Source: Penicillium oxalicum (Eukaryota > Ascomycota > Eurotiomycetes > Eurotiales > Aspergillaceae). From it: a stretch of DNA of 64,000 nt. The notes beneath the pieces are model-generated. The model worked only from the letters and a program-made list of their open reading frames with translations, was not told the origin of the DNA and did not search any database. Shown one piece after another: positions 62,490-64,000 of this stretch. The position numbers were made by a program, and so were the translations under genes. The stretch covers positions 3,038,001 through 3,102,000 of the forward strand of contig NC_064652.1 in NCBI RefSeq assembly GCF_001723175.1, written 5' to 3'. Position 1 is the first letter of the stretch. Every line of letters begins with the position of its first letter.

Positions 62490-64000
62490 GGGCAGCAGTT
62501 CCCTCGGGCAAAGTACCATACTATATTCATACATTAGGTACCTATCCGTCACCCAGGACTTCCTGATCGGCTCTTGTCGCCAATCAGAAACCTACAGGTT
62601 GGTGCCTAAATACTCCTACTACTATTACCTGGAAAGTCAGATTTGGAAAAAAAAAAAGCTTGAATCCATGTGCCATGTTGGAGTGGTTACATGTACGGAT
62701 TCTGAGCGCAAAACCGGAGGGTGGCTGGCGACATGTGAAAAAGCCTGGTTAAAAGGGAAAAGTGGACTCATCCAGGGAGAAGGATTGAATTCTGTTACAA
62801 ATCCTCCTGGTCGGTTTCTATATGTCCTGTGTGTGTGTGTACAAAAGTTCAGGTCGTGAGGCCATTTGGTAAACTGTCCCCACTTAGATACTGCACAGAC
62901 GGGATGGATTGACTATCCCTGGATTTCGAAAGATGGAGCCGGAGGCCGTAGGGTTGTTTCCGTACCAGATTGGAAGATTCGAAGCAATTTGAATCCATGT
63001 GTACTTTAACCCGTACCTACTCACTAGTACTAGCCGGCATGGAATTATATTGCCTAGCGTAAGGGTTCATATTTATGTACAAGGTACATGCCTATGTTTG
63101 AAGCTTTGTACCTTTGTGTTGTCTAGTAGTTAGTAGTGTACCTGATTTTGACCAAGTATACACAAAACAACCCCCCCACCCCCCACAAATATCGTATGTA
63201 CATCAATGAATCTGAGCCCATTTTCATCACCCTGATCACCGTCCACGGACCCAACCCTCCTCCTCCATTTACAACTCGTCGAGGTGAAGTAGACAAGAGA
63301 GGAAAAGAGGGAACCAGCATCTGCATCTTTCCGCCACGGCCCGACATCCGAGCACACACACACCCACACCGTACCTCCTTAATGCGGTGTGCCCTTTACA
63401 GAATTAAGGGCCGGCAAAAAAAAGAGAGAATAAAAAGGCAATTGACAGAAGGATCAGGTCAAAGATAGAAAATCTCCGAGGCAAGTTCCAGGCTCGAATC
63501 TTTTTGTCTTTCTTTGGTTCTTGTCCGAACTAGCGGTGTCGACACTTGGGCCCTGTCCCTGGAAAGGATTGGATACCCAGATATCAAAAGGACTCGGAGA
63601 TGGAGTTGGGCTCTCTAGCTCGTAAAGTCGCGAAAGCAATACTGTAATTTTGATCCGTGATAGACGCGGACGATCACTTCTCGCTTCTTCGCTTCTTTAC
63701 CGCCAGTGATATGGCTTGGCTGAGGTGACTTTTTGAATCGATATCCTCGCTTCTCTACGGATCTTGGTCGAAAGCCGGGCAGAAAAAGAAAAGGTATTTC
63801 GATAAAAAGTAAAAAAAAGAAAAAATCAAAATGGTTCGTCCGTCAAAGTTAAAATACTGCACCTCTGGTTTGTCAGTGCATGGTGAATGATCTGTAATTG
63901 GAGCATCGACCGGACCGCTCATTAGCTGGATTATCAACAGGGCCTCGACCCTCGATCCAGGTGGTTTTTGGTCGATGATCAAAGTCTACGGCTGCTGGCT
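54803..64000. other. 9.2 kb right end with no recognised gene
   Basis: After the tom40 3' UTR I recognise no conserved gene on either strand. Between 57498 and 58721 there are several open frames of about 75-180 codons on both strands (the longest 57624-58160, plus) with no domain. A (TC)n array lies at about 62459-62485, repeated GATTT units at 56947-56966, and T/A runs throughout. Coding-like text occurs on the minus strand near the edge (63454-63660 and 63890-64000) and may belong to a gene continuing outside. Confidence 0.4.
62459..62485. repeat. (CT)n dinucleotide microsatellite
   Basis: About thirteen CT units preceded by CTCC repeats, in intergenic DNA. Confidence 0.9.

Overview
The window is nuclear DNA of a filamentous ascomycete, most likely Eurotiales (Aspergillus/Penicillium type). 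The reasons are many short GT-AG introns (about 50-250 nt), CT-rich leaders, and a protein set with Aspergillus-like sequences (HapE, RcoA, OpsB, Azf1-like, Fcf2). The species cannot be fixed from the sequence. From memory, the hapE, opsB, erg3A, rcoA, azf1 and tom40 orthologues also lie near one another on A. fumigatus chromosome 6; this should be checked.

Layout, left to right: exocyst sec15 (+, 231-3014); CCAAT-binding hapE (-, 3448-4608); rRNA-processing fcf2 (+, 5373-6358); purine nucleoside phosphorylase (-, 6503-7888); mitoribosomal rsm10 (+, 8659-9772); mitochondrial TrpRS (+, 10443-12220); a 3 kb gap; GPI-type aspartic protease opsB (+, 15308-17017); release-factor methyltransferase mtq1 (+, 18083-20220); sterol C5-desaturase erg3 (-, 21531-22742); Tup1-like corepressor rcoA (+, 24704-27674); a 10.4 kb gene-poor stretch holding one candidate small spliced gene (32334-32699); C2H2 factor azf1-like (+, 38075-40420); a mutated Fot1/pogo transposon (40813-42675); cap-binding cbc1 (-, 43563-46507); Elongator elp2 (-, 47091-49589); sulfur carrier urm1 (+, 49855-50307); 6-phosphofructo-2-kinase (-, 50430-52772); mitochondrial import pore tom40 (+, 53577-54802); then 9.2 kb with no gene I can identify.

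All exon boundaries were read by eye from splice consensus, reading phase and protein continuity. Most genes join in frame across every intron. Three conserved genes (rcoA, urm1, the 6PF2K gene) each lack exactly one base relative to a continuous conserved protein. This looks like consensus error but could be real.

Functional groupings: rsm10, msw1 and mtq1 all serve mitochondrial translation. The head-to-head elp2/urm1 pair serves the two halves of tRNA wobble-uridine modification. hapE, erg3 and rcoA are linked through sterol and global transcription control. The transposon is a single copy with intact ends, a TA duplication and a full-length but stop-riddled transposase typical of RIP. No tRNA, rRNA, CRISPR array, virus or secondary-metabolite cluster was recognised.
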